Shown piece by piece: positions 1 to 8,728 of a stretch of DNA of 64,000 bases. The notes under the pieces are model-generated. The model saw nothing but the letters and a program-made list of their open reading frames with translations. It made no database searches and was not told the DNA's origin. The stretch's first letter is position 1. Each line of letters opens with the position of its first letter. Source of the stretch: Eoetvoesiella caeni (GTDB lineage Bacteria > Pseudomonadota > Gammaproteobacteria > Burkholderiales > Burkholderiaceae_B); NCBI RefSeq assembly GCF_003315175.1, contig NZ_QNRQ01000015.1:37708-101707 (forward strand). The letters are read 5' to 3'. Position numbers and translations under genes: made by a program.

Positions 1-170
<170 letters not shown>

Positions 171-264
171 TTATTTTGGATCAAATTTTATGTGCAATAC
201 CGTAATCATGCCCTGATTAAGCCTTCCGGCACAAATCGGGCTAGAGCTCGGTTGAAAAGCCACG

Positions 265-1095
265 CTATGCCTGCCGCATCAGCCTGGCGGAGATTTCTTT
301 GGAAGCCTGTACCAGCTGGGGCAGGTGTTTCTTGACTATCTGAGGCACTGTGGCCACCTTGTGCATCCATGTCAGGTTGATGATGGCGACGACTTCGTCG
401 CCAGCCCACACCGGCACGGCTATCGAGTCGCGCTGGTCGTCCGATTCGCGGCGGGTCTTGTCGAAGTGGCCGCCGAAGTCGTCTGCGCGCACACCATAAC
501 CCTTGCGGCGGGTGTCGTCCAGAATCCGCTGCACAAGCTCGGGCTGGTTCGCCATGAAATTGCCATGTTCGTTGCTCGCGGCCAGGCGCAGCAATACAGC
601 CTTGCGCTCGGCTTCGCTGCAGAAAGCAATATAGGCGCGCCCCGTGGCCGAGCGCAGCATATTGATTCGAAAGCCGACCGGCCCCAGCGGGATATGCGAA
701 AAATACGACTTGGGGCTGTTGGTTTCGATGACCTCCATGTGGTCAAGGCGCGGTACGGCAAGAATGGAAGGCCAGTTCACCTTTTGGCATAGGCGGCCAA
801 GAATCGGGGAGGCGACCTCGACGAGGAAGTTTTCATCGTTGATTTGCGGCGGACGCGGCTGATAGGTATGGCTGGCCATGAATGCGCCATCGGCAAGCCG
901 CTGCCACACCAGCCCGCGCTCTTTCAGCGTGGCCAGTATCCGAGTCAATGTTGCCTTGGGCAGGCCGGTGGCCAGGTAAAGGTCGTGCAGACTGGCGTTG
1001 CGCGCTGTATGCAAATAGCCCAAGACCTCCAGGCCCCGGTCCAGCGCTCGAATCGTCTTTACTTTGTATTCGCGCATATCCTCACAGCTTTTCAC
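265..1095 (-). CDS. IclR-family transcriptional regulator
   Basis: A 276-residue protein with the IclR layout. The N-terminal winged helix (about residues 10-75: IRALDRGLEVLGYL, GLPKATLTRILATLKERGLV) is followed by the effector-binding domain with typical segments such as RSATGRAYIAFCSEAER and the KGYGVRADDFGGH region. It is divergent from the biotin carboxylase operon that starts at 1210, so it is the likely local regulator of that operon (inference). The longest frame starts with GTG at 1095; an in-frame ATG at 1077 (MREYKVKTIRAL) is an equally plausible start and has a GAGG placed rather close to it. The ligand cannot be read from the sequence. Confidence 0.85.
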   Translation of the reverse strand: MKSCEDMREYKVKTIRALDRGLEVLGYLHTARNASLHDLYLATGLPKATLTRILATLKERGLVWQRLADGAFMASHTYQPRPPQINDENFLVEVASPILGRLCQKVNWPSILAVPRLDHMEVIETNSPKSYFSHIPLGPVGFRINMLRSATGRAYIAFCSEAERKAVLLRLAASNEHGNFMANQPELVQRILDDTRRKGYGVRADDFGGHFDKTRRESDDQRDSIAVPVWAGDEVVAIINLTWMHKVATVPQIVKKHLPQLVQASKEISARLMRQA

Positions 1096-1209
1096 CAGAT
1101 GAAAACCAATCGAATGATACTAGCATTTGCCGCTGCGCCTGAGCAACACTCAATGCAACGATCAGAACCGCGGCATCAAACCCTGCAAGGGAATATTGGA
1201 ATCTTAGCC

Positions 1210-1716
1210 ATGAGCCTCAACTATGAAGACGTCCAGCGCATCATCCAGTTGCTCAACACTTCGCACTTCGATGAACTGCACCTGGAAGCGGACGGCATCA
1301 AGCTGGACTTGAAGCGCCACGGATTCGCCAACGGCGCCCTTCCCGCCGGCGCGGCTGGGCAAGAAAGCGCAGCACTGTCGCCTCCCGCCGCGAAACCAGA
1401 TCGACAAGACGACGCGCCAACCTCCAAGCCGGCTCAGCACCCGCCCGCTTCCAATACAACGCTCTCCGATGCAGCGCTGCTGGAAATCCGCGCACCCATG
1501 CTGGGCGCCTTCTACTGTTCGCCCAAACCGGGCGCTGCGCCTTTTGTCTCGATAGGAAGCAAAGTTTCGTCTCACACCATCATCGGCATTATCGAAGTCA
1601 TGAAGCTTATGAACTCGGTCGCTGCGGACATCTCGGGCGAAGTCGTCGAAATACTGGCCAAAGACGGCGACCTGGTCGAATACGACCAAGTACTGCTGCG
1701 CGTTCGCCCAGCCTGA
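1210..1716 (+). CDS. biotin carboxyl carrier protein (AccB-like)
   Basis: A 168-residue protein. The N-terminal stretch (MSLNYEDVQRIIQLLNTSHF) resembles AccB. A Pro/Ala/Ser-rich linker covers roughly residues 40-85, and a biotinyl domain follows from about 93 to 168. The biotin-accepting lysine is K132 in EVMKLMN. The alanine/proline linker is the usual swinging arm of carrier proteins. An open frame extends upstream to 844, but that part overlaps iclR on the other strand and has no carrier homology, so ATG 1210 is chosen. The stop TGA is followed directly by the ATG of the biotin carboxylase gene. AccB belongs to acetyl-CoA carboxylase, but here the partner is a pyruvate-carboxylase-like transferase, so the acceptor substrate is open. 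Confidence 0.85.
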   Translation: MSLNYEDVQRIIQLLNTSHFDELHLEADGIKLDLKRHGFANGALPAGAAGQESAALSPPAAKPDRQDDAPTSKPAQHPPASNTTLSDAALLEIRAPMLGAFYCSPKPGAAPFVSIGSKVSSHTIIGIIEVMKLMNSVAADISGEVVEILAKDGDLVEYDQVLLRVRPA

Positions 1717-3144
1717 ATGAAAACCCCGGCCATGGACAAAGCTCAAACAGACAGCGGCACCACGAAGATTCGGCGCGTCCTGGTTGCCAACCGCGGCGAG
1801 ATCGCGCTGCGCATCATCCGCAGCCTGAAGCGGCTGGACATTGAGTCCGTGCTGGCGGTCTCCACCGCGGACCGCGACAGCATGGGGGCCAGGATGGCCG
1901 ATCGCACCGTGTGCATAGGCCCAGGCCGCGCCGCCGACAGTTATCTGAAAATCGGCACGCTGGTTCAAGCCGCCCTGAGTACCGGCGCGCAAGCCATACA
2001 TCCAGGCTATGGGTTTCTTTCAGAACGCTCGGAGTTTGCCCGTGCATGCGAAGACAACGGCCTGGTGTTCATCGGGCCCACGGCCGAACAGATAGAAAGA
2101 ATGGGCAACAAGCTGCAAGCGCGCGAGATCGCACAAATGGCCAAGGTGCCCATCACTCCGGGCGGGCCGGTAGAGTCGCTTGGACAAGCCTTGCAAGCGG
2201 CCGATGAAATCGGCTTCCCCGTGCTTATCAAGGCGGTGGGCGGAGGCGGCGGGCGCGGCCTGAAGCGCGCCAACACGCGCGAAGAACTGAGCAAGCTGTT
2301 CGATCTTGCCAGCGCAGAAGCTTTGGCCGCGTTCGGCGATGGACGCGTCTATATCGAATGCTTCGTGACCCAGGGCCGGCACATCGAAGTCCAAATCCTG
2401 GGCGACGGCAAGCAAGTCGTCCATCTTGGCGACCGCGACTGCTCGGTCCAGCGGCGCTATCAGAAGCTGATAGAAGAAGCTCCCGCTCCGGACTTTCCCG
2501 ACGACATGCGCCGCGAGGTGCAGGCGGCCGCGGTACGTTTTGCGCAACATATCGGCTATCGCAGCGCCGGCACCGTCGAATTCTTGATCGACGTGCAGCG
2601 CAAGCAGTTCTATTTTCTTGAAATGAACGCGCGCATTCAGGTAGAACACCCCGTAACCGAATTGATAACCGGCCTGGATATCGTGGCCGAACAGCTGCAC
2701 ATAGCCCAGGGAAATTCATTGCGGCTGTCGCAGCAAGACATCCACATGAAAGGCCATGCCATCGAATGCCGCATCAATGCCGAGGATGTTGAAAACGATT
2801 TCCAGCCTTGTCCCGGCAGAATCAACGAGGTGCAATTTCCCGCCATGGACGGCCTGCGTATCGACACCTATATCGAAGCAGGAACCATGGTGCCGCCTTT
2901 CTATGATTCCATGGTGGCCAAGATCATTGCGGTGGCGGACACGCGCGATGAAGCGCGCCGACGCCTGCTCGACGCCCTGGCCAAAGTTCGCATCGGCGGC
3001 GTCAAGACCAATATCCGTCTTCACCAGGCCATCCTGCGCACACCGGAATTTTCAGCTGGCGGCGTAGATACGGGTTTTCTGGGACGCTACCTGGCGCAAA
3101 GTGCCGCGGCAGACGCCGAACACAAGGAAACGAGCCCAACATGA
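1717..3144 (+). CDS. biotin carboxylase subunit (AccC-like)
   Basis: A 475-residue ATP-grasp enzyme that carboxylates the biotin on the carrier with ATP and bicarbonate. Visible features are the N-terminal RRVLVANRGEIALRIIRSLK motif (about residues 19-38), the glycine-rich ATP loop GGGGGRGLKRA near 174, the ligand-binding HLGDRDCSVQRRYQKLIEEAP segment, and the catalytic EMNARIQVEHPVTE near 301. Length is close to E. coli AccC (449) with about 20 extra N-terminal residues; ATG 1732 (MDKAQTD) is an alternative start. There is no space for a ribosome site of its own, so translation is probably coupled to the carrier gene. Its stop overlaps the next start (ATGA). Confidence 0.92.
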   Translation: MKTPAMDKAQTDSGTTKIRRVLVANRGEIALRIIRSLKRLDIESVLAVSTADRDSMGARMADRTVCIGPGRAADSYLKIGTLVQAALSTGAQAIHPGYGFLSERSEFARACEDNGLVFIGPTAEQIERMGNKLQAREIAQMAKVPITPGGPVESLGQALQAADEIGFPVLIKAVGGGGGRGLKRANTREELSKLFDLASAEALAAFGDGRVYIECFVTQGRHIEVQILGDGKQVVHLGDRDCSVQRRYQKLIEEAPAPDFPDDMRREVQAAAVRFAQHIGYRSAGTVEFLIDVQRKQFYFLEMNARIQVEHPVTELITGLDIVAEQLHIAQGNSLRLSQQDIHMKGHAIECRINAEDVENDFQPCPGRINEVQFPAMDGLRIDTYIEAGTMVPPFYDSMVAKIIAVADTRDEARRRLLDALAKVRIGGVKTNIRLHQAILRTPEFSAGGVDTGFLGRYLAQSAAADAEHKETSPT

Positions 3145-4634
3145 CGCACTCTTCATTGCAGTTTATCGACACCACATTGCGGGACGGCAATCAAAGCCTG
3201 TGGGGCGCCACGGGCCTGCGAACAGCAATGATGCTGCAAGTGGCGCCGCTGCTGGACCAAGTCGGCTACCATGCGCTGGATTTCAGTACCAGCACGCATA
3301 TGGCGGTAACGGTCCGGTTCCATAAAGAAAACCCCTGGGAACGCCTAAGGCTGATGAAAGCGCACACGCCGCGAACACAACTGAGCTTTCTTTCCACCGG
3401 CATGCGTTTCATTTCGTGGGAAACCGCGCATCCCGAACTCATGGCTCTGTCGTACCGCTTGCTGGTAAACAACGGCATCGAGCGCTTCATGGTAATGGAC
3501 CCCATGAACAATGCCACGGCTGTTATCGAGAACTGCCGGGCCATCAAAAAGGCCGGCGCATCGGAGATCGTCGGCGCCTTGGTTTACACCGTCAGCCCGA
3601 TTCACGACGACGAGTTTTTTGCGGCGATGGCCAGGACGCTTGCCGCGGAAGCCGCTATAGATCGCATTTACCTGAAGGACCCGGGCGGCCTGCTTACGCT
3701 GGACCGGGCCCGCACGCTACTGCCCCAGCTGCGGCTTGCGGCCGGCGGCAAGCCGCTGGAACTGCATTCGCATTGCACCATCGGCCTGGCTCCGTTCACC
3801 TATGCCGAAGCGCCGTCGCTGGGCGTGGACGCATTGCACACGGCCGCACGGCCGCTGGGCAACGGCACCAGCCAGCCCGCGGTGGAAAACGTGGTCAGCA
3901 ACCTGCAAGGCCAAGGCGTTTCCACCGGCCTGGACATGGAGGCCGCGGCCCGCGTCAGCAAGTATTTCACCACGCTGGCCGGCGCCGAAGGCCTTCCTGT
4001 GGGTGTGCCCCAGGAATATGATTCGCGCTATTTCGGCCATCAGCTTCCCGGCGGCATGATAGGCACCATGCGGCGCCAATTGCGCGAAATGCGCCAGGAA
4101 CATCGCCTGCCCGAAGTCTACGAAGAGGTCGAGCGCGTACGCGGCGAGCTGGGCTACCCGATTATGGTGACGCCGTTTTCGCAGGTCGTGGGCACCATGG
4201 CCGTGATGAACGTGCTGGCGCCCCACCGCTACGCCAACGTACCGGACGAGGTCATTCGCTATGTCATAGGCCGCTTCGGCACTCCCCCCGCCCCCATGGA
4301 CCCCGACGTCCGCGACCGCATCGAGCAATTGCCCCGCGCAAAAGAACTTGCGGCGCAGGCTCCCATGCCGCCATTGAATGAATTGCGCAAGCGCTTCGGC
4401 CCCGGCCTTTCCGATGAAGAATTCCTGCTGCGCGCCGTCATGCCCGCCGAGCAGGTGGACGCCATGGTCGCCGCGGGCCCATGCCGCCAAAGCTACAACC
4501 CCATCCTGAGCCCCGCCGAAAAGCTCCTGGAAGAACTGTCCCGTCGCCCGGACATTGCCCACGCCCGCATTGAAAAAGACGGTTTCTTAATGACACTGCA
4601 CAGCGCCAGCCCCGCCACCGGAGATTCAAAATGA
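3141..4634 (+). CDS. HMGL/pyruvate-carboxylase-type carboxyltransferase subunit
   Basis: A 497-residue TIM-barrel carboxyltransferase. The N-terminus FIDTTLRDGNQSLWGATGLR matches the DTTxRDxxQS signature of pyruvate carboxylase, oxaloacetate decarboxylase and transcarboxylase 5S subunits. The candidate carboxylated metal-ligand lysine is in YLKDPGGLL (about residue 178), and metal-binding HSHCT lies near 208. The usual pyruvate carboxylase signature DAHQSLxATRxRT is altered (GNQSLWGATGLRT), which may mean an acceptor other than pyruvate (inference). There is no C-terminal biotinyl domain; the separate carrier at 1210 supplies biotin. ATGA overlaps couple it to both the biotin carboxylase and the following HAD gene. 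Confidence 0.85.
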   Translation: MTHSSLQFIDTTLRDGNQSLWGATGLRTAMMLQVAPLLDQVGYHALDFSTSTHMAVTVRFHKENPWERLRLMKAHTPRTQLSFLSTGMRFISWETAHPELMALSYRLLVNNGIERFMVMDPMNNATAVIENCRAIKKAGASEIVGALVYTVSPIHDDEFFAAMARTLAAEAAIDRIYLKDPGGLLTLDRARTLLPQLRLAAGGKPLELHSHCTIGLAPFTYAEAPSLGVDALHTAARPLGNGTSQPAVENVVSNLQGQGVSTGLDMEAAARVSKYFTTLAGAEGLPVGVPQEYDSRYFGHQLPGGMIGTMRRQLREMRQEHRLPEVYEEVERVRGELGYPIMVTPFSQVVGTMAVMNVLAPHRYANVPDEVIRYVIGRFGTPPAPMDPDVRDRIEQLPRAKELAAQAPMPPLNELRKRFGPGLSDEEFLLRAVMPAEQVDAMVAAGPCRQSYNPILSPAEKLLEELSRRPDIAHARIEKDGFLMTLHSASPATGDSK

Positions 4635-5470
4635 ACCGACCATCCACCGCCCGCCATATCGAAGGCGTTCGCGGCTTCATTTTCGATATCGACGGCACGC
4701 TGGCGCTTGGCGACCGGCTGCTGAACGGCTACCAGGCCCTGCCCGGCGCAATCGAGCTCATCGACCTTCTGACCCAACGCAATATTCCATTCGTTGCTTT
4801 CACCAACGGTTCCACCAAGACGCCTGCCCAGCTGTCCGCGGCGTTGGGGCAAGCGGGGATCCACATCGACGCATCGCGCGCAATCACGCCCCCAAGGGTC
4901 GCCGTTTCGCTGTTCCAGCAAGAAAAATACAAGCGCATCCTGGTGCTGGGCACGCCTGGCGTCTGGCAGCCGCTGGCCGACGCCGGCTTCGATGTCGTGG
5001 TGTCCCCCGAAAAAGCCAACGATGTCGACGCGGTGTTCATCGGCTGGTATCCCGAGTTCCGCCTTGCCGACATAGAAGCGGCCGCCCAGGCCGTCTGGGG
5101 CGGAGCCAAGCTTTACACCGTGTCCACCGCGCCATTTCTGGCTACCAAAGAAGGCCGTTCGATCGGCATTTCGCATGCCATCACCGCCGCGGTGCAAAGC
5201 GTCACCAACGCTCCGGTGTCGATCGTGGGCAAGCCATCGCCTCATGCCTTCGAGCTTGCCCGCTCCTTATTGAACATGGACGCTGCGCAAATCGCGATAG
5301 TGGGCGACGACCTTACGCTTGAACATGCCATGGCTTTGCAAGAAGGCGCGCTTTCCATCGCCGTCCACAGCGGCCTGGCGTCCATATCCGAAATTGAAAA
5401 ACTGGCGCCCGGCCAGCAGCCGCATTTATCGCTGGCGGGAGTAGAACAACTGCTGGAGATACTGCGCTGA
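4631..5470 (+). CDS. HAD-IIA family hydrolase (NagD-like phosphatase)
   Basis: A 279-residue HAD phosphatase of subclass IIA. Motif I is FIFDIDGTL (about residues 16-24) with the nucleophile and acid Asp pair, motif II is the FTNGS segment near 57, and the C-terminal motif is IVGDDLTLEHAMA near 224, preceded by the VGKPSPHAFELA lysine motif. Family members dephosphorylate small phosphorylated metabolites such as 4-nitrophenyl phosphate, nucleotides or 2-phosphoglycolate. The start overlaps the carboxyltransferase stop (ATGA), so it is translationally coupled to the carboxylase, which suggests a substrate or by-product of the same pathway. A housekeeping or repair role cannot be excluded. Confidence 0.82.
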   Translation: MNRPSTARHIEGVRGFIFDIDGTLALGDRLLNGYQALPGAIELIDLLTQRNIPFVAFTNGSTKTPAQLSAALGQAGIHIDASRAITPPRVAVSLFQQEKYKRILVLGTPGVWQPLADAGFDVVVSPEKANDVDAVFIGWYPEFRLADIEAAAQAVWGGAKLYTVSTAPFLATKEGRSIGISHAITAAVQSVTNAPVSIVGKPSPHAFELARSLLNMDAAQIAIVGDDLTLEHAMALQEGALSIAVHSGLASISEIEKLAPGQQPHLSLAGVEQLLEILR

Positions 5471-5528
5471 CCCCAAGATTCCTGCCAAGCGCAAGCAGTA
5501 ATTAGAACAACCCGAAGGAGACAAAAAA

Positions 5529-6764
5529 ATGAGCAGCAAACCCAAAGTCCTTATGATAGTTACTCTCGACACCAAAGCAGTCGAGGCGCAGTTCCTGCGG
5601 CAAACGCTGGAGTCGCATGGGGTCGAAGTCGTCCATCTGGACCCCAGCATCCGCAAGTCGGTGATGCCTGCGGCCGAGATCACACCCGAGCAGGTTGCCG
5701 GCGGCGCCGGAAAAACAATTCAAGAAGTCCGCGACCTGAACCATGAAGGCAAATGCCAGGAAGTCATGACCCAGGGCGCGGTCAAATGCGCCCTGGATCT
5801 TCACGCAAGGACACCCATCAGCGGCATCGTCGCGCTTGGCGGCTCCATGGGCAGTTCGCTGGGCAGCGTGGTCATGCAGGCCTTCCCCTATGGAATGCCG
5901 AAGGTGCTGGTTTCCACGATGGCCTCTGGATTCACGCTGCCTTTCGTCAGGGCCAAGGACATCATCATGTTCAACCCGGTGTGCGACATCGCCGGCCTGA
6001 ACAGCATTACCCGCGACGTATTCCGCAACGCGGCCATCGCCGCCGCCGCCATGGCCAAAGAGTATTCGCCAATAAAGACAGAACCCAAGCCGCTGATTGC
6101 CATGGGCACGCTGGGCACCATCGACCGCTGCACGGTGCGGGTACGCAAGGCACTGGAGGAAAAAGGCTACGAAGTCATGGTGTTCCATACGCTGGGCACG
6201 GGCGGGATGGCGCTGGACCAAATCGTCAGCGAACGCAATGTCGTCGCCGTCATAGATTCCTCGCTGGTCGAGCACAACGACTTCCTGAACAATGGCCTGT
6301 GCAGCGCGGGGCCGGATCGGTCCAAGGCCGCATTGAAAAAGGGCATCCCGGTCCTGTTCGCTCCGGGCAATGCGGACTTCATGGTAGCCGGCCCCATCGA
6401 AATGGCTGAAAAGCAGTTTCCGGGCAAGCGCTATCACAAGCACAACCTGGCCTTGACCGCCGTACGCACCGAAGCGCCCGAGCTTGGCAACCTGGCCAGG
6501 CACCTGGCGGGCCTGATCGCCGACGCCAAAGGCCCAGTTTCGTTCTTCGTGCCCTTGAAGGGGTTCTCGCACCACGACAGCCCCGAAGGCCACCTGCACG
6601 ACCCTTCGTTGTGCCCGGTGCTGTATGAAGCCCTGGCCGCCAACTTGCCGTCATGGGTGACGCTATCGAAGTTCGATTGCCATATCAATGACGAACAATT
6701 TGCCGATGCGTTGGTGGACGAAGTCCTTCGCCTTACCGCTCCATGCACGGCAACCGCGACCTGA
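5529..6764 (+). CDS. Tm-1-like ATP-binding (UPF0261) family protein
   Basis: A 411-residue protein of the UPF0261/Tm-1-like family, recognised by its N-terminal KVLMIVTLDTKAVEAQFLRQ, the glycine-rich GIVALGGSMGSSLGS segment (about residue 98), PKVLVSTMASG near 122, and the C-terminal FHTLGTGGMALDQI and FVPLKGFSHHDSPEG motifs. The N-terminal half is related to the ATP-binding domain of tomato Tm-1; bacterial members have no firmly established reaction. It follows the HAD gene after 58 bases with its own strong site (AAGGAG, nine bases before ATG), so it is probably the last gene of the carboxylase operon. It may act on a product of the carboxylase (inference only). Confidence 0.8.
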   Translation: MSSKPKVLMIVTLDTKAVEAQFLRQTLESHGVEVVHLDPSIRKSVMPAAEITPEQVAGGAGKTIQEVRDLNHEGKCQEVMTQGAVKCALDLHARTPISGIVALGGSMGSSLGSVVMQAFPYGMPKVLVSTMASGFTLPFVRAKDIIMFNPVCDIAGLNSITRDVFRNAAIAAAAMAKEYSPIKTEPKPLIAMGTLGTIDRCTVRVRKALEEKGYEVMVFHTLGTGGMALDQIVSERNVVAVIDSSLVEHNDFLNNGLCSAGPDRSKAALKKGIPVLFAPGNADFMVAGPIEMAEKQFPGKRYHKHNLALTAVRTEAPELGNLARHLAGLIADAKGPVSFFVPLKGFSHHDSPEGHLHDPSLCPVLYEALAANLPSWVTLSKFDCHINDEQFADALVDEVLRLTAPCTATAT

Positions 6765-6769
6765 CACAA

Positions 6770-6801
6770 GGTCCCGCATGATCGCGTCATGCCAAAGGAC
6801 C
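6770..6801 (+). terminator. nested hairpin after the carboxylase operon
   Basis: An inner stem GCATGA/TCATGC with a 5-base loop is enclosed by an outer stem GGTCC/GGACC. A run of six T residues follows 11 bases later (6813-6818). It sits just after the UPF0261 stop and before the next promoter, which fits a terminator, but the T run is further from the stem than is usual. Confidence 0.4.
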
Positions 6802-6831
6802 GGGGGCTGGAGTTTTTTAATGGCATGCTCA

Positions 6832-6837
6832 TATAAT
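6832..6837 (+). promoter_or_regulatory. consensus -10 box (TATAAT) upstream of the DUF2799 lipoprotein gene
   Basis: A perfect TATAAT lies 30 bases before the GTG start at 6867. The -35 region, about 17 bases upstream (TGGAGT), matches sigma-70 consensus only weakly. The position right after the probable terminator at 6770 supports a separate transcription unit for the lipoprotein gene. Confidence 0.45.
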
Positions 6838-6866
6838 GTTGCTGAATATTGCAACCCCGGACACAT

Positions 6867-7421
6867 GTGCGCATCGCAAATCAATCGCTTACCCTATTCC
6901 GCTGGCTTGCGCTGAGCGGCTTCCTTGGCCTGCTGGCGGGCTGCGCCAGCATGTCGCCCGAAGAATGCCGCACGGCCAACTGGCGTGAACAGGGCATGCG
7001 TGATGGCCAGAATGGCCAGCCGCGCTCGTACCTTGAAGAGCACCGGGAAGCTTGCGGCAAGGTCGGCGTTACCCCCGACGCACGCAGCTACGAGGCCGGC
7101 CGCGCCATAGGCATCAGGCAATACTGCACCCCGGCGAATGGGCTGGAACAGGGACGGTACGGCCACACATACCGCAACTCGTGCCCGCCGGAACTTGAAC
7201 GCGCTTTCCTGGACCGGTATCGGGCCGGCTACCGCGTCTACGAGGCCCAACGCCGAGTCGAGAACCTCACATCCGAGCAGCGCTCCAAGCAATACAACCT
7301 CGATAGAGCAAAGGACGACAAGACTCGTGACTCGCTACGACGTCAGTTGCGCGACCTGGACTACAGCCTGCGCCGGGCACGCGACGATCTTTACTACGAG
7401 GAACAACGCTTGCGTCCATAG
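6867..7421 (+). CDS. DUF2799 family lipoprotein
   Basis: A 184-residue protein when read from GTG 6867. The N-terminus (RIANQSLTLFRWLALSGF) is a basic and hydrophobic signal peptide ending in the lipobox LLAGC, with the lipidated cysteine at about residue 26. The mature part begins with the DUF2799-type pattern MSPEECRTANWREQGMRDGQ and has several cysteines and a charged C-terminal coiled-coil-like region (about 120-184, rich in Arg, Asp, Leu). A longer TTG start at 6849 is possible but would put hydrophilic residues before the signal. The function of the family is unknown. Its 3' end overlaps the convergent MFS gene by 28 bases. Confidence 0.75.
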   Translation: MRIANQSLTLFRWLALSGFLGLLAGCASMSPEECRTANWREQGMRDGQNGQPRSYLEEHREACGKVGVTPDARSYEAGRAIGIRQYCTPANGLEQGRYGHTYRNSCPPELERAFLDRYRAGYRVYEAQRRVENLTSEQRSKQYNLDRAKDDKTRDSLRRQLRDLDYSLRRARDDLYYEEQRLRP

Positions 7422-8638
7422 CCGGCACCGAGTCGGAATGGCTTGCTGCCGGCCAGGGCTGCAGCCGTCAGAACAATAAGCGCCATCCCGTAATAATTGC
7501 TGGCCGCGGTCAGGCCCAGGGCATTGGCAAGAACGCCAGCAAGAATAGCGGGCAGGCAGAAAGCCAGATAGCTCATGATGTAGAAAGCGGCCATCAAGCC
7601 CGCACGTTCATGGGGCTGCGCCATTGGCAGCAGGCGGCGCAAGGCGCCCAGGAACCCAAGGCCAAAACCGATTCCCGACAAAAGAGTGCCCACAAAGAAT
7701 AATAGTGCCGCACTGCTGTCCACGCCGCCCAAGGTAATCGCAACGCCAAGCATCAAGGTCGCGGCGCCCACTGCCAGCATGCGCTGCGGTTCCCATGAAC
7801 GAAGCAGCAATACGGAAGCTGCCGCCGCCATGGTCAATACGAAAACCATCAAGCCTCCGATCACCGGAGCGTGCAGACCCGTTACTTGCGCTATCAAGGT
7901 CGGCCCCAGCGAGAAGTAAAAGCCGCCCAGCGCCCACGCAGCGACGTTCATGGGGGCAATCGCCAACAATCCGCGCCAAGCGCTGCGGGGCACTGTGACG
8001 GTGGGCAGCATTGCCGCCCAAACTCCAGGGCGGCCAACTGCCGTTTCGGGCAGGAAGCATGCCACCAGCGCCAGGCCAATCAGCACAACCAGCAACACGG
8101 CATACACCAACTGAAGGGGCGCCGGCGCAAACTGAACAAGAATGCTGGCACCCAATGCCCCCACGGCAAGGCCGACCATGGGCGCCACGCTATTGATCAT
8201 TGGGCTGCGCTTGTTGTCAAGATCCATCAGCCCGGCCGCCAGCACACTGGTCGCCGCGCCTGTGGCGATTCCCTGTATCAGACGGGCCACAATCAACAGG
8301 GGAACTGAGCTTGCCGTGATGAAGACGACCATCGAGGCGGCATTAAGCAGCAACGCGCCGACAATGACAGGCCGGCGACCGATATGGTCCGATACCGACC
8401 CAAGGACAAGCAGCGCCAGCAACAGAAAAATGGCATAGATGCCGAAAACCACTGTCAGCGTCATGGCAGAAAATCCCCACTGGCCACGATAGATGCTATA
8501 CAGCGGCGTCGGCGCGCTGGACGCCGCCATGAAAGTGACCAGGATCAGCGCTTGCAACCAAAGTGCCGCCGGCCGGCTCAATTGCACAGACTGACGCATT
8601 TGGGCCCGGGAGGCGAGAGAGAATCGATTAGTAGCCAT
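7394..8638 (-). CDS. MFS transporter (drug-efflux type)
   Basis: A 414-residue protein with about twelve hydrophobic segments and MFS signatures. SAPTPLYSIYRGQWGFSAMTL ends helix 1, and the loop 2-3 motif GSVSDHIGRRPVIVGALL has the classic G-x3-D-x2-GRR pattern near residue 70. RLIQGIATGAATSVLAAGL is the helix 4-5 region. The start is ATG 8638 (MATNRFSLASR); the open frame continues upstream but that part lies in the divergent promoter and overlaps the tetR gene. It is divergent from a TetR regulator with matching operators between them, a standard arrangement for a repressed efflux pump. The substrate is not determinable. Confidence 0.85.
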   Translation of the reverse strand: MATNRFSLASRAQMRQSVQLSRPAALWLQALILVTFMAASSAPTPLYSIYRGQWGFSAMTLTVVFGIYAIFLLLALLVLGSVSDHIGRRPVIVGALLLNAASMVVFITASSVPLLIVARLIQGIATGAATSVLAAGLMDLDNKRSPMINSVAPMVGLAVGALGASILVQFAPAPLQLVYAVLLVVLIGLALVACFLPETAVGRPGVWAAMLPTVTVPRSAWRGLLAIAPMNVAAWALGGFYFSLGPTLIAQVTGLHAPVIGGLMVFVLTMAAAASVLLLRSWEPQRMLAVGAATLMLGVAITLGGVDSSAALLFFVGTLLSGIGFGLGFLGALRRLLPMAQPHERAGLMAAFYIMSYLAFCLPAILAGVLANALGLTAASNYYGMALIVLTAAALAGSKPFRLGAGYGRKRCSS

Positions 8639-8650
8639 TTCACTTTTCCA

Positions 8651-8673
8651 TAAACGCAAAGAATTTGCTTTAA
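8651..8673. promoter_or_regulatory. putative TetR operator, copy 1
   Basis: A 23-base imperfect palindrome (core CGCAAA...TTTGC) just upstream of the MFS start. It matches the second copy at 8697 in 19 of 23 positions, aligned without gaps. It probably overlaps the MFS promoter. Confidence 0.6.
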
Positions 8674-8696
8674 AGAATTGTGCGCCTAAAAATTCC

Positions 8697-8719
8697 TTAA
8701 CGCAAATAATTTGTGTTAA
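8697..8719. promoter_or_regulatory. putative TetR operator, copy 2
   Basis: A 23-base inverted repeat with arms TTAACGCAAAT and ATTTGTGTTAA around a central A; 10 of 11 arm positions pair. It lies 9 bases before the tetR start codon, so bound repressor would also block its own gene. Size and symmetry fit a TetR dimer site. Confidence 0.7.
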
Positions 8720-8728
8720 CGTAATGCC

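Noticed and set aside
844..1209. N-terminal extension of the biotin carrier gene
   Set aside because: The frame is open but overlaps iclR in antisense and has no carrier-like sequence; ATG 1210 gives the family's normal start.
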